A stretch of DNA of 64,000 bases from Coregonus clupeaformis (lineage: Eukaryota > Chordata > Actinopteri > Salmoniformes > Salmonidae), in NCBI RefSeq assembly GCF_020615455.1, contig NC_059228.1, forward strand, positions 24,589,490-24,653,489, in the 5' to 3' direction. The translations under genes and the position numbers were made by a program. Below are positions 63,373 to 64,000 of the stretch, in pieces (the first letter of the stretch is position 1; each line of letters opens with the position of its first letter). The notes under the pieces were generated by a model that was given only the letters and a program-made list of their open reading frames with translations, did no database searches and was not told where the DNA came from.

Positions 63373-63798
63373 TGTCAAGGGGTGCTGAAGGTGGGTGTGG
63401 TGCAGGAATCAAGCGCAGGACGCAGAAGCTCAGTCCAAAAGACTTTAGTGAAATGTTCACGGAGTAAATGAGCACAATAAGCCCGGAGGCGAAATAACGG
63501 CGCACACAGGCGTCAAAATAAACGGCGCACTAACATGTGCGAAAACCTCTCCAAACACTGGAGGGAAGTACGTAGCTCAAACACCAAAAACAGAAGAGCA
63601 ATCACACACAAACACAGACACACACAACGAGACTTAAATAGGACACTAACGAGGACTAACTAGACACAGGTGTACAACATCAAGACAAAACCAAACGAAC
63701 ATGAAACATAGATCGGTGGCAGCTAGTACTCCGGGGACGACGACCGCCGAAGCCTGCCCGAACCAGGAGGAGGAGCAGCCTCGGCCGAAACCGTGACA
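63373..63798 (-). repeat. 5' LTR of the Ty3/gypsy element
   Basis: 426 bp. On the minus strand the sequence directly following it (63372 downward), GAATCACACACC, is the expected primer-binding position. Confidence 0.92.
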
Positions 63799-64000
63799 AT
63801 CACATCTTAACATCTTACAGGTAAAGTTTATTAAGGTCAGAGAGCAGGCTCTTTCAGGTCCAAGGTCTAGATGTGTTGTACATCAGAGGTAAAGGTTTAA
63901 TATTTTATGGCATTGAGTGTTTCTTATTTTATGACATCACGTGTGGTTTAGCTCCCCTTGGTGATAGTGCACCCAGGCCAGGTTCCTATAGTGGACCACC
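63799..64000. other. ifit: Continuation of IFIT upstream region (unit 5), with IFIT fragment
   Basis: The region equivalent to 9235-9436 resumes after the retrotransposon. It contains the E-box CACGTG segment. From 63950 to the window end it has the 61-bp IFIT exon 2 fragment, cut by the window edge. Confidence 0.75.

Larger units (their letters stand above)
58647..63798 (-). mobile_element. Full-length Ty3/gypsy chromodomain retrotransposon (5.15 kb)
   Basis: Minus orientation. The LTRs (58647-59070 and 63373-63798) are almost identical. A 5-bp target duplication, ATCAC (58642-58646 and 63799-63803), flanks the element; units 1-3 have the single site. A polypurine tract with 13 G lies just inside the 3' LTR (about 59071-59090). 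Gene order in the minus direction is gag, protease, reverse transcriptase, RNase H, integrase, chromodomain, the order of chromoviruses. The frame is broken at several points, so this copy is not autonomous as read. Confidence 0.93.

Overview
The window is vertebrate genomic DNA, almost certainly from a salmonid fish (Salmo, Oncorhynchus or Salvelinus type). The evidence is spliced interferon-stimulated genes of fish type, Tc1-like transposons with the CAGTGCATTCGGAAAGTATT terminal repeat that is abundant in salmonids, tRNA-derived SINEs, L2-type LINE tails, LTR retrotransposons, and long GT/GA microsatellites. Nothing is prokaryotic: there are no operons, CRISPR arrays or phage genes.

The backbone is a tandem array of IFIT genes (interferon-induced proteins with tetratricopeptide repeats), all on the minus strand. 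There are six copies: a 5'-truncated pseudogene (2695-3820), an intact gene (7215-8772), a copy with one frameshift (19877-21563), an intact gene (36219-37798), a heavily damaged pseudogene with a SINE in it (48900-50919), and an intact, most diverged gene (56722-58197). Each complete copy has two exons. A 26-nt coding exon 1 is followed by a GT donor, an intron made largely of (CT)n(CA)n microsatellite, and one large exon 2. Each has a minus-strand TATA box and paired ISRE/IRF-like motifs upstream, as expected for type I interferon induction.

Between successive IFIT genes lie three plus-strand copies of cholesterol 25-hydroxylase (ch25h; 11638, 24632, 40507). All are cut at the same base after the second histidine box and joined to an unrelated antisense repeat, so none can encode the usual enzyme. 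CH25H and IFIT genes are neighbours in other vertebrates (human 10q23, with LIPA between them), so this looks like a conserved innate-immunity block that has been amplified and damaged.

The region between IFIT genes contains a diverged second copy of the IFIT 3' flank, into which the ch25h block, a non-autonomous hAT element and a LINE fragment are inserted. It ends about 140 bp before the place where another IFIT stop codon would be expected. Nested Tc1 elements sit there instead. The array therefore appears to have once held about twice as many IFIT genes.

Layout: 1-4830 is a partial unit. 4831-17393 is unit 1 (IFIT, ch25h, nested Tc1). 17394-33740 is unit 2 (IFIT, ch25h, a private L2 LINE, a private non-autonomous LTR retrotransposon, nested Tc1). 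33741-46433 is unit 3 (IFIT, ch25h, nested Tc1, solo LTR). 46434-53375 is unit 4 (IFIT pseudogene, Tc1 fragments, one unrecognised orphan exon). 53376-64000 is unit 5 (solo LTR, intact IFIT, and a complete Ty3/gypsy chromodomain retrotransposon inserted upstream of it). Similarity between units was judged by eye and is very high, so collapsed or falsely duplicated assembly must be considered.
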